The translations under genes and the position numbers were made by a program. A DNA stretch of 64,000 nt from Gymnopus androsaceus JB14 (lineage: Eukaryota; Basidiomycota; Agaricomycetes; Agaricales; Omphalotaceae). Positions 33,292 through 44,810 of this stretch are shown in pieces. The stretch lies in NCBI GenBank assembly GCA_009733575.1, contig ML769455.1:186001-250000 (forward strand). The letters are read 5' to 3'. Under the pieces are notes generated by a model, which was not told the origin of the DNA, searched no databases, and saw only the letters and a program-made list of their open reading frames with translations. Position 1 is the first letter of the stretch. Each line of letters begins with the position of its first letter.

Positions 33292-35006
33292 CTAACTCTT
33301 CATCAGCGTTGGCTTATTCGCCGTCATCCAATCATCCAACACTTTCCAGAAATGTGCTACCATACTTTTGTCGATGTGTCTTCGTTGCTGGTCAATCTAT
33401 AGTTTGTTTATTAGTCTGTTCGACAAGGTCGCTAGGGACATACCTTCAGCTCCGTTACATTCCAATCCTTGATTTTTGGATTGGGTCGATCATTGGCCCA
33501 AGAAACATATATTCCTTTCACTGAAAACGGATCTGAGTCATAGCATACTAAAATATGAGACGCGAACGTACCATGATGGAACAACACTTTCGGTTCACTC
33601 CACTTGTAAGAACGGAACTGCCAGGCCTGGCCCGTCGTCATCACGCATACTACACGGTCCCAAGCGTCCGGTCCGAATTTTGTCAAGGCATCTTGAGAGT
33701 CAATAACTATGTATCTGAAAGATAAAAGTTAAGCGGGTTCATCAAAGGTGAACAAGGAAGATGTTACCTCTGCTGGAAGACATTCTCTTTCCCGCTAGAT
33801 TCGATGTGAGTAAGTCGGCGATCGATGATTATAACATCGTCTGGTCGTACGTTGCCCTCTGCCTGAGCACGTGAACGAGCAGTCTCGGTAGGTTCAAATC
33901 TAAAGAACGCAATAGTCAGTAAAACTCACGGAAAGGGTGAATGAAAACAGAGAATTACGTGGATTCTTGCAAGAATTTCTTGACATTGTACATTGTAATC
34001 AGGGCAGTTGGAGAGGAAGAGATCATGATAATTGGCCAAGTAGGTCCTGGAAGAAGCATGGTAAAGAAAGCACAAGAGAAAGATTGGACATTGCTCACGT
34101 TTCTTCTGGCTCATCATCTTCGAGTCCACACCTGACATCAGACTTGACGATGAAGATGGCATAGGAGCAGCTTTTCCGGAAGTTTCTTTCATTTTCTTGA
34201 GCTTTTCCGCAAATTGTGTGCGAACCGATGAGAAGTTCTGGATCAAAGTAAGGGGATGAAGTTGCTGAGAGCCTGACAACGCGCACATTCTTTTTTATCC
34301 CTCTGAGAACACTGTTTCTATCTCTCAATTCGATTTCCTGAGTTCGAATCCTCTTTACGGATGCAATATCTGCCGTATCCGGGACATATTTTCGTTTCAC
34401 TGGGCTCCCTGGAGTCGCAAGACCCTTTGCCGTCGAAGACTTTGACGGAGAGCCTTCAGAATAGAGCTGTTTGAGATGTGTTGGTGGAGTAGATGGCGGT
34501 GTTGTTGAGCCAGAGGCCAAGGATTCAGCCGCTACATCCGATTAAGTTCAAGAAGGAAGCAGTCACTCAAGGGACAGACCTTTGATAGCAGCGTCGACTT
34601 TTTCCAACTCAACTAATCTCTCGCTCGACTCAGATGCCCCTTCTAGCCAATCGACAACAACTTTTCTCTCCGTGACCGATACCATACCGATACCCAGCCC
34701 AACTTCTCTGGCCTGTTTGGCATATTCCGGAGCAGGTAGGGATTTCAGCTGGTATACAAGATAAATCGCTTCCAACGTGTACAAATCATTCAAAGTTAAA
34801 TTCGAAGTAGAAGTTGAGGAGGATCCTTTCCGCCATCGAGTCGGAGTCGATTTTGGGAATGTGTCGGAAGGGGGAATATGAATGTGAGTTGCCTGTGAAA
34901 GGGAGTCTACGGGACTAGAGGTCGAGGAAGAAGCAAGAAGGATAGCTTGGCTTTGTGATCGTATGGCCTGACGGAAAGCAAGAAGGGCGTCTGGAGTGGT
35001 GGTCAT
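33292..35006 (-). CDS. CDC73: Paf1 complex subunit Cdc73/parafibromin
   Basis: RNA polymerase II-associated elongation factor subunit. The N-terminal domain starts at ATG 35006 (DALLAFRQAIRSQSQ, LNDLYTLEAIYLVYQLK, YAKQAREVGLG). A linker contains the conserved KRKYVPDTADIASVKRIRTQEIELRDRNSVLRG. The Ras-like C-terminal domain has PIIMISSSPTALITMYNVKKFLQ, RRLTHIESSGKENVFQQRYIVIDSQDALTKFGPDAWDRVV as successive exons, then QAWQFRSYKWSEPKVLF, VKGIYVSWANDRPNPKIKDWNVTELK and a last exon ending NKPTLMKS at 33292. Several introns of 50-70 bp. Length (~430-450 residues) fits fungal Cdc73. The frame looks sound in the regions checked. The gene lies next to glycogenin and is transcribed the same way. Confidence 0.88.
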
Positions 35007-35582
35007 CGTAGTTGAGGATTCAGCGGTGTGACAGTGATGTCACGTTTTCTAGCACATTGCGCGTTTGACGCTCGGGATGTAAGTATGTAATGATACTAAT
35101 GAAAACGAACACTGGTAGTCGGATGGACTCGTACTAGTAGATACTGAGACGTTGGGGTATATACATAAACAGTTCGGGAAGGAGACCTGAGCGAACAAAA
35201 ATGCAGGTGAACGTGGTAGTATTCGTAAAAAAGAAAACAATTGAAAAAATGAAGGAGCGAGCTTGCACTGGTCAACGAACGAATTGAATATACATGCTGG
35301 ATGAGGAACGAAACATCAATAAGGGAGCAAAAAGAGCGAGCGACGGTATGCGGAACTAGAGAATACAGTCCGACATTGTAATTCGTGAATGGAAATCTAA
35401 AGAGCGTATACGGAACAAAGAACGGATAGAGTGAGAGACAGAATCAGACAGCAGACAGCAATGACAGAAAGAAGAAGCGAAAGAGATAAAAATCGCTAAA
35501 AAAACGCGCAAAAGACATAAGCGATACACAAACCCGAAAATTCTCTAACCATGAAGCCTCGGGTAGATGCACCGACCGGAGA
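35007..35582. other. Intergenic spacer between CDC73 and glycogenin
   Basis: CDC73 promoter side and glycogenin 3' end. A-rich on the plus strand; no gene. Confidence 0.4.
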
Positions 35583-38500
35583 TTATCGCTGAGGAGAAGA
35601 ATCCTCCTCCCACGAACTCATCTTCAAAAACCTCGCCAAAACTTCCTCCGATCCCCGCTTGAACAATTCGACACCCCTCGCGGGGTCAAAGACCCGTCCA
35701 ACTTTCCTCGTCGGTGATACAACCGACCCAATGGGTTGTCCCTCGGGAGGAGAAATCGGCCCAGTAGACGAAGGAGGCGATGTTATCAATGATTCGTTCG
35801 ATGTCTGGCGGAAAGGCTCTAATGGAGGAGTACCAAAGATCTGAGGAGACCCGGAGGAGCGTCGCACTGTGGAGGGAGTGATGGCAGAAGAGTTACTCCT
35901 GGCCCGTGGACCAGGGGAATCGATAAACTCGCGGGGAGAAAGAGCATCTGAAGGCGGTGAAAAACGTAAGTTGAGTGCATCACCCCCGCCTCGTCCAGTA
36001 CCGGTACCTGTAGGGGTCGTAGAACCTGGTGATCCATTCTGCCCTCTGCTAACTACCGGCGGCAGCGTGCTTGAGGCTGGGGAAGGGGCCCACTGCGGTT
36101 TTCTCGAACCTCCCGTCTGCAAAGACAGAGAGGTTCTTTGTGGGCGGATCGTTTCTTGACTACCGTTCTTTTGATCTTGTGACGGCGTGGGGGTATTCGA
36201 TACCTTTGGCGAGTCAACAAGGATAGAAACTTGAACGGCCTGCTCCTTCATTTCGGGAGAAATAGTTTGAACACCACGTACTCGATATTCTTTTTTCTTT
36301 GCCTTTATCCCATAACTCGCTGACACGGATGAACCTCTCCTCGATCTTGTGCGGCTCGTGGAGCCCGACACCGAAGTCTCGTTGTCGCTGTCGGCTAGTC
36401 GGCTGACGACCGGTTCGTCATCGTCCGAGTCGGTGTTGTCTTCATCGTCTCCATCGCGGCTGCTTGCCTCAGTCCTGTCATCCCAACTTTTTCTCCCTCG
36501 TCGGTAATCTTCACTGTCGAAAGGCACGGCGGGCGGAGGGGGAGGGGGCGGACGCACAAGTCGGGATGCGTATCGTTGTATACTCGGCACTGTATCCCAA
36601 GCATTAGCATATGACAAAGTAGTCGGTAACCCCCTGGGAGGAGGAGGATGAGGTTTAGCAGGTGGTGAAACTACCTCTTTTACCGGTTCCGGAATCGGCT
36701 CAGGCGTTTCTGCAACTTGGACTCGCATACCAAGTTGGAGGCGTGGGGTCCGAAGCAGGAAATACACGGCCAGGTCTTATACGAGGCTTGTCCTCCCAAG
36801 GAAAGACAGGCTTCACTTTGGTCAGATCAGGTTCCGGTTTTTCAGACGAAGCTGGGTCACTGTCCCCAGTAACATTTCTGTAGTGCCCTTGCATGAGTAA
36901 GGATTCGGGGATTAGACTCGGAGGTGGAAGCTGGAAAAATGCACCGGAATCGGGTGGGGGTGAGGTGATATGATGATGCTGGTGGGACTGGTGAGTGTGA
37001 TCGTGATGCTTGCTTGGAGGCTGATCCCAGATATTTTGAAAGTATGTGTCAGAGGGGAAAGCAGATGGAGGAGGTGCTGTGTTTGGAGGAGGTTCAATGG
37101 CGGGATTCCAGAGAAGTTTAGGAGGAGATGGAGGACGAGGTGGCGAGTGGTGACGGAATTCTGAGGAACGATGTTCCTGCGGTGGCGGGAGGTGTGGTTG
37201 GGGTACAGGCGACTGATAGTCGCCGTGATTCTGTTGCTGGTGCTGTGGTTGGGGTGCAGGCGATTGATAGTCGCCGTGGTTCTGCTGCTGGTGTTCTGAT
37301 TGGTGTGCAGGTGATTGATAGTCACCGTAATTCTGTTGCTGGTGCTGTAGATGGGGTGCAGGCGCTTGATAGTCACCGTGATTCTGCTGCTGGTGCTGTG
37401 GTTGGGGTGCAGGCGATCGATAGTCACCGTGATTCTGCTGCTGGTGCTGTAGATGGGGTGCAGGCGCTTGATAGTCACCGTGATTCTGCTGCTGGTGCTG
37501 TGGTTGGGGTGCAGGCGATCGATAGTCACCGTGATTCTGCTGCTGGTGCTGTAGATGGGTGCAGGCGCTGATAGTCACGTGATCTGCTGCTGGTGCTGTG
37601 GTTGGGGTGCAGGCGATCGATAGTCACCGTAATTCTGCTGCTGATGCTGATTTTCGTAGTGAGGAGCAGATTCATCGCGACCTGAAGAGGGAGTAGACGG
37701 AAGGGAAATGGGGAGAGGATGAGGACTGGGTGGAATTTCATGTGGAGCTGGTGTTCGAGGCCAATCGGACTGCTGCTGATGGTACTGCTGCTGATGCTGT
37801 TCCTGCTGTGGGTACTGATGTGTATCAAACGAGATAAGGTGTTCCTCCTTTTCCTCTGTTGCTCTAGAAGGAGGCTGTAGTCTCATCAGGTCAACGCGAC
37901 CTTCGAGAGGCAAACTCTTGTATTCTCCTTCTCCAAACCTATTTTCCGGTAGAAGCCCGGTGGAATTCAATCCTTGTATAGCAAGGCGCCGTAATTCTTC
38001 TAGACCAAGTGCTCCACCCCCACCCGAAGAAGAGGCACCTTCATCCCATGCTGACACGTATTTTTGCACCTCGAAATGCCTATCGGGGACGATGCTTTGG
38101 GCACGATAATGGGTGTCGTACACATGAAACCATTTATCAACCAGCCCATCATAGTCATAGGCTCGCTGAGACGATTCCGGATGCTCTCGCTGAGAGAGAA
38201 ACGGTGCACGGAATTGGATAGATTTCCAGGGCTTGTTTGGTCCGATAAAATGGATAGCGGATATCTTTTTGCCAAATCGTTCATAAGCCGGCGCATATCT
38301 AAAGTAACATTTAAATATGGATTGCAACCAAGAAGAGACGAAATTGAGACTGACGTGTAGGCCGCCGTTGGCGTAGTGTTGTAAGTGAAACTGAGTCTAT
38401 TCCAGTCATTTCCTCTCCATTCATTGAGGATTCCCTGGTCTCCGCCATCCCAGCTTCCTTTGGCTTTCAAAAGGTCCTGGAGCTCGGAAAACTTGTCTTC

Positions 38501-39131
38501 ACCCGGAGAGAGTACCATGACCCCAGAATTGAAGATATCGGGCCATCCCACGTCTGGGACTGCGGAAAACTCGTGAGGAAGTGTGAAAAGGTGCGAAAGA
38601 GGTCGGATGGGGAGGACATCGGCATCAAGGAATATAATCTTGGAGTACTGTGTTAAACGAAATACGTGTAACTTTGTGAGGACCTCGTTGAGATCCGGAC
38701 GACCTGAAGAAGGAAAGTAAGTTTGTGCGCATGACAGAGGGAGCGGCTTGGAGCGTGTTGGAGTGGCCCCACTGGCAAAGATCATGTGTTCCAACGCGTT
38801 CGAGGCCTCTGAATGGACAGAGGATATGCCCGAATCGACGGTGACGCGTATATAGCTGAAATTTGGGCAACTTACCTAGAAGAGCGAGGCCTTTTTCATC
38901 CTTTTGAGCGATAAGTTCGACTCCGACAACAACGTCAAAAGTCTTTCTCAAAAGCTTTATAGTTGATACGTCTACCGTTTCTGGAGTAACCAGACAGACA
39001 GTTTGGAAATCGACCTCTGGAGAAATTGCAGGGGAAGGATGAATGTCCCGCAAGGCAGCAACCAGAGTCAATGCGCCAGGAAGATAATGGTCAGAAGTCA
39101 GCAAAGTGACAAAGGCATACGGACATGCCAT
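35583..39131 (-). CDS. GYG: Glycogenin (GT8 glycosyltransferase)
   Basis: Self-glucosylating primer of glycogen synthesis and a known neighbour of mushroom A loci. ATG 39131 opens MACPYAFVTLLTSDHYLPGAL, the GT8 N-terminus. Conserved motifs follow: FLDADVLPIRPL (DxD manganese/UDP-glucose site), DIFNSGVMVLSP, GDQGILNEW, and FGKKISAIHFIGPNKPW. The long low-complexity C-terminal half includes a P/Q-rich 17-residue tandem repeat (37190-37640) and a serine-rich stretch. It ends with the conserved glycogen-synthase-binding type segment RVFDPARGVELFKRGSEEVL. At least four introns. The repeat unit near 37551-37600 has lost four single bases, so the frame slips there although both flanks are open. The size (~1,000 residues) is normal for agaricomycete glycogenins with long tails. 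Confidence 0.88.
37190..37640 (-). repeat. 51 bp tandem repeat encoding HQQQNHGDYQSPAPQPQ
   Basis: About nine copies of a 51 bp unit in frame within the glycogenin tail. Units alternate between two forms (QSPAPQPQ and QAPAPHLQ), suggesting expansion in pairs. One unit carries four single-base deletions. Confidence 0.85.
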
Positions 39132-39500
39132 AGCTGACGAAGAAGGGAAAGAAGAACAAAAAGAAGGGAGTGGTGGCACTGGTGGCACTGGTGGTACAAA
39201 ATCGGAAAAATAAAAGTTGGCGCTATGTAAGCGCCCCTTTACGGGTCGATTTTCCGACCTTGGCCAGACTGCTTTTGAGTCTTCTATAACCGCTTTTGTA
39301 TTGTACTTTTCTTCCATCAGAGATACCTCATAGTGACAGAACAGGAGAAGCCCAGAAGCTTTCAAATTAGCAGCGACAGAAATGTGGTAGCCAATAATTG
39401 CGTTGAACGCTGCGGGCGCTTCCGAGCTCTTGCTTCCTACTTTGACATTGACCTGCCAATGGCGACGCCATGACATTTCCTTTACATTATCGCTTTTCTC
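39132..39500. promoter_or_regulatory. Divergent promoter between glycogenin and ABC1 kinase
   Basis: The 369 bp between the divergent ATGs at 39131 and 39501. An open minus-strand frame extends the glycogenin reading upstream but lacks family resemblance, so it is treated as leader. Confidence 0.5.
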
Positions 39501-41640
39501 ATGTCCTTTCTCGCAACGCGAAAAGATACGCTTCAAATTGGGCTCACAATACCCGATTTCCTTCGTTCTTCACTTCCACTCCAAGTTGCCAGATATGATT
39601 TAAAGAGAAGGGCCCTGCTTCTTATCCCCTTAGCAGGTGGAATTGCCCTCTATCTAACTCCGCACCAAAAGTCTCTCATACCTATCCTATACTCGCCCGC
39701 GGTTATTCCATGCCGATCTTCTGAGGCCCGCCCTATAATCTTGTCGCCATCCGAGGATGACTTAACCATTAGTTCACGAATTGTATCTCTCTTACGGGAC
39801 AAGATATGGGAGCCCATCTTGACCGCAAAGAGGTTCATAACCCTCTGCTTCATCTTCTTTCCGGTAATCTTCACCAGTCCCATGCTTCTGGTCGGAAAGC
39901 CGCGGAAAAAGTACAACGGAGAAGGTTGGGGTGCCATTTGGTGGTACAACTTTCTGGCTAGCCGAATGGAGACTGCAGGTCCAACTTTTATCAAGGTATC
40001 TTACAACACTTTCTTTTTGGCGTTCATTTATCAAGTTTAATTAGCTTTCACAATGGGCAGCATCTCGTGCAGATCTGTTCCCGGCCTTCCTCTGTGAAAG
40101 GCTAGGAGCTCTGCACTCTCATGGAAAACCCCATTCTCTACGACACACTAGACGAGTCATCGAAAAAGTCTTCCAACGTCCATTTGATGAGGTATTTGAA
40201 CAGTTTGACGAGGAACCGATAGGAACCGGGGCTATTGCTCAGGTATGTCATATTCCGTGTTTCTGTCTTTGAATATTTCACCAACATCATTCTCAAGGTT
40301 TATCGTGCAATTCTCAAAAAAGATCTCATACCTCCCTCCTACCTTGAACGTCGGAGACATAAAAAGATGCCCGCCGCTGCTCTCAATTCTGTCGCACTTA
40401 CCGACTCACCTCCTTCTGCACCTACCGCTGCTGTTGCAATCAAGGTCCTTCATCCAATGGTAGCCAAAACCATCTCTAGGGACCTTTCTATTATGTCCTT
40501 TTTCGCCCATTTCATCGCGCTGCTTCCTGGGATGCAATGGCTGTCTCTCCCCGAAGAAGTGGACGTCTTTGGTTCAATGATGTTCCAGCAGCTAGATCTC
40601 CGACACGAAGCAGAGAACCTCCTCACCTTCGAGACGAACTTTGGTCATCGTAACGTTCCTGTAAACTTCCCGCGGCCTTTACAGGTTTGGTCGACTCCAC
40701 ATCTACTAGTCGAGGAATACCAGAATGCCTTGCCTCTCGAGACATTTCTACGGAACGGGGGAGGTCCTTACGATGAACAGGTAGCCACAGTCGGTCTGGA
40801 TGCATTCTTGAACATGCTTTTACTAGACAATTTTGTTCATTCGGATCTTCACCCGGGGAACATCATGGTCAAATTCTCCAAACCAGTTTCTACACGGTAC
40901 CTTCTCAAGAATCTCTGGAATTCCATTTTCCATAAACCCTCTGAATCCGACCGAGGTATTATCGTTCCAGATTATTCGGAATCCGACTCTATCGTTGCCC
41001 GCCTGCGATCCCTGTCCAACGACCGTACCGCTTGGCTCAATGAGCTATCCTCTCTTCATGACTCGGGATACATACCTGAGATTGTTTTCATCGATGCCGG
41101 GCTCGTAACTACCCTCTCTGCAGAAAATAGACGCAACTTTCTCGACCTCTTCCGCGCCTTAGCGCAGTTTGACGGATACCGTACTGGTCAGCTCATGGTC
41201 GAACGCTGTCGATCGCCAGAGTTGGCCTATCGAAACAGAGACGTTCGCGCTTAAAATGCAGCACCTCGTTCTCAGTGTAAAGCGCAAGACTTTTCCCTTG
41301 GGCACATTAAAATTTCTGATGTGCTCACGGATGTGTTACGCGCGGTACGGGAGCACCATGTCAAGATGGAGGGTGATTTCATCAATACTGTCATATCAGT
41401 TTTGTTGCTTAGAAGGCATTGGTCGACAGCTGGATCCCAACTTGGACTTGTTTAAGAGTGCACTGCCTATCCTTCGACAGTTAGGAGGACAAATGGCAAC
41501 GAGAGAGTCTGTCACGAGGGATTTGCCCCGTAGCAATTTGGGAGCGTTCATCAAGGTGTGGGTCTGGCTTGAAGCGAGAGACTTTATAGCTGCGTCGATT
41601 GTCAATGCGGATGATCTGGTCAAATATGGCTGGTGAGTTG
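39501..41640 (+). CDS. ABC1/UbiB-type atypical kinase, ADCK2/Mcp2-like
   Basis: Mitochondrial atypical kinase family linked to coenzyme Q and lipid homeostasis; the ADCK2/Mcp2 branch is suggested by length and motif context. An N-terminal basic stretch and two hydrophobic segments (ALLLIPLAGGIALYL; FITLCFIFFPVIF) precede the kinase-like core: ETAGPTFIK / LSQWAASRADLFP (the KxGQ motif, here KLSQ), IGTGAIAQVYRA (Ala-rich loop), AIKVLHP (lysine), FRHEAENL-like LDLRHEAENL, DNFVHSDLHPGNIMV (catalytic HxDxxxxN) and VFIDAGLVTTL (metal-binding Asp). It continues ETFALKMQHLVLSVKRKTF and LLEGIGRQLDPNLDLF. One-base slips near 41225, 41310 and 41413 break otherwise conserved sequence. Introns at ~39996 and ~40242. 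Confidence 0.82.
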
Positions 41641-41706
41641 AGGTTTCAAATATCTCTCTTTTTGTACACTCATTCCGTTTCCGTAGGCTTGTCCCGAGCA
41701 TTTAGA

Positions 41707-41856
41707 GGATAGACTTGATTCTTTGCATGTCCTGCGTTGACTACCTCCTATTGAAAAGAACTGGGTCAAATACAGAGTACCTTAGACTTGATTTCTGTCC
41801 ACGTTCTTGCATTGACTACCTCCATTGAGGACTGGGTCAAATACGGAGTACCTTGT
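41707..41856. repeat. Two-copy ~75 bp direct repeat
   Basis: Adjacent degenerate copies share TAGACTTGATT, TTGACTACCTCC, ACTGGGTCAAATAC and GAGTACCTT. They lie in the 3'-to-3' gap between the ABC1 kinase and MIP. Confidence 0.7.
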
Positions 41857-42048
41857 TGTAAATTATTCTCACCACTACTTACACGTACTGTAAATCAGCA
41901 TATTCATATCGCTACAAAAGAGAATTAGACTCAAACAATCATATTTCGGTTCCACCGTACCCTCTTAATGAGGTGTACTACAGTGCTCAGTTTACAAGAC
42001 ACCACTCGTCTATTAGATTAATAGGATACTAGATAAAATGTAAGATCG

Positions 42049-44539
42049 TCAGTGTCTCCCAGAGAGTCCCACTTCGTCCTCGATTCTCCAATTGCCTACC
42101 CGGCGCATTGATTCAGCGTCCCCACTCTCTAGCTCAGGGGAAGATAAAATCGCTGAAACCATCTTCCAAGGATCCCGCCCGCCGCCAAATCGAAGGATCT
42201 CATCCTTGTACCTCTCCCCTAATCGACGACTTAAACGGATCCTCAGAGAAAACATTACCCCAGACCCGTGAAGCAATGGCACGGTCTAACAGATACGAAT
42301 AATATGTGGCACCAGTATCCAAACAAATGCCCGAATTGAGTTTGGAACGACGTCCCAGGGACGTATGGAATTATCCCGCGTGTGTTTTGTAGTTTTGCGT
42401 ATTCCACTGTGGAATCGAAATTTTTGTCAAGAACATCGGGTGAGTGGTATATCTGATCGAGAGCTGCTAGAAGGATTTGCTGGTAGGTGTCGATAGAATG
42501 GCATGGATCGACATGATGATTCGGAGACTGGGGTAAGGACGACGTGGAGTCGGGATTGAACAGTGAAAGCACTATCGGGAGAGTTGAGGAAGTGTTCCAT
42601 TAATATTGATGGAAGTTCAACAAAGTCTGTAGCACAGCGGGTACCAGCCACGTTCTGATACTCCGTTCGCCCAATCATGGCTACATAGAAAGTTAGCAGA
42701 TAACCACTATGAATTTCAGTGTATACTCACAATGCATAGCGTGCCCCATTTCATGGAACAGCGTATTGACTTCATGCCATTGGAGAACAGTAGGCCCTCT
42801 CGAAATTGAAGGTCGTGCAAATTCACACAAAAGCACGACAAGAGGTAATTGATAAACTCCTTCCTGCCCAGGGAGGCGATGTCTCTTGACAGCTTCAAAC
42901 TCGACAGACTCTCTAATACTTCTTTCATAATCTGGGATCTCTTCAAGCCGATCTCCAGATTCGTCGTCGTCGTCTGTTCGACGCGAACAACGAACAGTAT
43001 AATGGGCTGCACCACCTGGCTTGCCTCGCCGCGCAAAAAGGTCGGCGTAAATCCAGCCGATAATGCCTTGCTTTTCATCGACAACTTCGAGCTTTTGTAC
43101 GTCTGTATGCCAGACTTCTCCTGAAGCAGCGTGTACAGGTCGAAGGCTTATTCCGTACAAATGACGGAACAATCTCGACAAGCCCATGAATACCGTACCC
43201 AGTGTGAGTGAGGGCAGTGGAATAGGGAGGAGCGGGAGGTTCTGGTGGACAGTAAAAGTCACGGTCCCAAGCCTGTATGATTGGAGAGGGAGGTGTGTTG
43301 AGGTGTTCTTGTTTTCGTAAACTCAAAGCGTGCAATGCACTTTTTACTGCTGGTGCTGTGTGGTCCATGAGGGCGGTCAAGAAATGATTTACATTTTCTA
43401 GGGAAGTATCAGCACCGATTGTTTCCTCAACTCAAACCACTCACCTGGTGATTTCGCCATTTTGTCATCCAAAGTTAAATGTGCAAAACTTTGACAACCC
43501 ACAAGTCGGGATAGCTCCGCACGCTTCTGAAGCATCGTCTCCAAGATCTGAATTTGCTCTGGAGTACTTGACTGCGTGGCGACAAAGACTCGTCGTCTAG
43601 GTTCCTCATCTGGTGCGGCACGCATGATCATTTGGGCCTGCAGTGAGCCGGGATAGACTAAAAGGTCGCGCTTCGTGAATCTCGCTTGCAGCTGCAGCCT
43701 AACACCCATCCCCTGATCTTTTAGTCCTGATAATTCTTCAGGTCTGATGGAAACCGGAGGACGAGGAGCGACAACCCCTCGCTGGAATTCTCGCCCCAGA
43801 ACCAGAATCTCGGATGATAGTGACACAAATTTATCCCTCTGTGCAGGCGGAAGGTTGATTGCAGACTTTTCAAAGTCTCTCCAGAAGATAAGAGCAGTCT
43901 GTTTTGCTTCTGGGCCTATCGAATCCATGATATGCTGGTCTGACAAAACAGCTTTTAGGACCTATGAATCTTACCTGAGTCTGTAGTTTTAAGAGAGATT
44001 AATGCACTACTCACCTCATAAAGGCCAACATGCGTGTTGAGAACATTCATGAATTCGCATAGTGCTTCGTATGCATGATTTGCAGCGTCAGCCCAGACAC
44101 GATCCGGATGTGCATTTCGGACCAGCTCCGAAAGATCTATCACACCGCAGAGCAAGTCGCTGAGACGGTCAAGGTTCTTTACAACCTTTAAAAGCTCATC
44201 CCGAGACTCCCGAGCCCGAAGAATCCGATCCGTGAGTTTCTGGGCCCGGAGTAATGTCGCATTGGTAAGAGATATCAGCGCTCTGGGATGTGTTAACGAT
44301 GGATGCCCAAAAAGGCCTGTATGTGACCATGACGAAGAAGAAAATGAATTCTTTGGCTCGTCAAAGAGGGTAACAAGGGTCCTGTCGTCCACGGATGCTG
44401 GAATTGTCAGAGTTGCCTGAGTCGCAGCATAGCGCCGATATATAGGCCGGAACGCGTCATTTTCAAAAAGACATCCTTGAAATCGAAAGATTTTCCGAGG
44501 GCATTTGGGAAGACCGTTTCTCGCAGTATTTGCGAGCAT
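42049..44539 (-). CDS. MIP: Mitochondrial intermediate peptidase (M3 family)
   Basis: Zinc oligopeptidase that trims an octapeptide from imported mitochondrial precursors, and the standard marker gene linked to the mushroom HD locus. N-terminal exon (44539-43980) has [35 protein letters not shown]; later exons have [39 protein letters not shown], the zinc site [10 protein letters not shown], then [56 protein letters not shown] and [18 protein letters not shown]. The four C-terminal breaks each need one base removed: a C at the GGG run 43225-43227, one at 42577-42579, one near 42312 and one in AAA 42233-42235. Sequence on both sides stays conserved, so consensus errors are likely. Usual length ~780 residues. 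Confidence 0.9.
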
Positions 44540-44810
44540 TAAAGTGGGAGGATGTTTTTGGGGGCAAAAGCCCAGAACTCAGGCTGACCTGAAGAATGGA
44601 AAGGGTCTGGATGATTCCGCTGCACGTGTAATCGATTGAATTCTATTCGCCGAGGCCTTTCAATCGCCCAGGTTATTTATCCCGACCTTCTAAGTACAGT
44701 ACTAGTTTCAACTTATATACATTAGGTACGGGTTGGTATAATGTGCAGTCGCTAGTTAAGTAAATATACGATAATCTTGAGATGCAGGAAGATGAAAAAA
44801 GGCAGGAAGG

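Noticed and set aside
5707..35582. A second intact HD1/HD2 pair
   Set aside because: Only C-terminal relics were found at 9060, 18125 and 20985; no second homeodomain or N-terminal specificity region.
37128..37571. Plus-strand 147-codon open frame of repeats (VVGVQAIDSHRDSAAGA)
   Set aside because: Antisense shadow of the glycogenin repeat; a 51 bp unit (multiple of three) keeps all frames open.
37190..37640. CRISPR-like regular repeats
   Set aside because: No spacers, unit is wholly coding and in frame, eukaryotic context.
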